64,000 nucleotides of DNA, from positions 129,841 to 193,840 of the forward strand of contig CAKQWF010000004.1 of assembly GCA_934277985.1 (NCBI GenBank). The letters are read 5' to 3'. Made by a program: the position numbers and the translations under genes. This DNA comes from an uncultured Oxalobacter sp. (GTDB lineage Bacteria > Pseudomonadota > Gammaproteobacteria > Burkholderiales > Burkholderiaceae_D). Every line of letters starts with the position of its first letter. The first letter of the stretch is position 1. Below, one piece after another: positions 63,960 to 64,000 of this stretch. The notes below the pieces were generated by a model. That model worked only from the letters and a program-made list of their open reading frames with translations. It was not told where the DNA came from and ran no database searches.

Positions 63960-64000
63960 TTATTTCTTTCTCTTCGGTGGAACGTCGAAAGCACCGCCTG
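63960..64000 (-). CDS. Partial gene, C-terminal 12 residues only
   Basis: The reverse strand at the right edge reads GGAFDVPPKRKK and then TAA (63962-63960), followed by a strong terminator. The short basic tail suggests the end of a real protein, but it is too short to identify. The reading frame is judged by its position before the terminator. Confidence 0.45.
   Translation of the reverse strand, partial: GGAFDVPPKRKK

Overview
The window is a stretch of bacterial chromosome, almost fully coding, from a betaproteobacterium of the order Burkholderiales. Evidence is the gene order (gshA-gshB-EIIA-ptsH-ptsI, ahcY-holin-like-metF, ribBX-ribH-nusB, folM-like-folB-ttcA), the Burkholderiales-type general porin, an SAH riboswitch in front of ahcY, and a one-piece tmRNA. 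Moderate GC and protein flavour point to Oxalobacteraceae, perhaps an Oxalobacter-like organism; that last step is inference, because no oxalate gene lies in the window.

Layout. 1-3300: the 3' end of a first prs copy, rplY, tRNA-Gln(CUG), a complete second prs, then the reverse-strand run rep-slyX-DUF2288-pth. 5.4-7.5 kb: hslVU. 7.5-11.4 kb: a nitroreductase and tkt-gap. 11.5-14.5 kb: rsmE, prfC and ssrA. 14.47-18.05 kb: an AT-rich islet directly after ssrA carrying three tightly packed genes (a DUF262 protein, a DUF3696 AAA ATPase and an unrecognised 321-residue protein). 18.2-19.5 kb: a porin preceded by about 17.5 copies of a tetranucleotide. 19.6-22.4 kb: pyrE, xth and a lone trpB. 22.5-25.8 kb: metX-metW-ampG behind a promoter, a SAM-II riboswitch and an intrinsic terminator. 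25.8-30.7 kb: glutathione synthesis plus regulatory PTS proteins. 31-38.8 kb: ubiK, comM, a lipoprotein, a midA-type methyltransferase, pterin genes, ttcA, rfaE2 and a DUF3108 protein. 38.8-44.3 kb: tamA-tamB. 44.5-49.4 kb: queC, phosphoketolase and glmU. 49.4-54.6 kb: a short asparaginase, an unknown protein, ylqF, an HDAC-like hydrolase, mltB and a small HTH-like protein. 54.6-64 kb: argD, mnmE, ribBX-ribH-nusB, ahcY-holin-like-metF behind an SAH riboswitch, a 10-formyl-THF hydrolase-like protein, and the last 12 codons of another gene.

The methyl cycle is controlled by two different riboswitches in one window: SAM-II represses methionine synthesis (metX) and SAH should induce ahcY and metF. 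Central carbon flow is represented by tkt, gap, phosphoketolase and a PTS phosphorelay with no sugar permease, which suggests regulation rather than sugar uptake.

The most novel-looking elements are the three-gene AT-rich cassette at ssrA (candidate anti-phage defence system), the tetranucleotide tract before the porin (candidate phase variation), and the prs/tRNA-Gln duplication.
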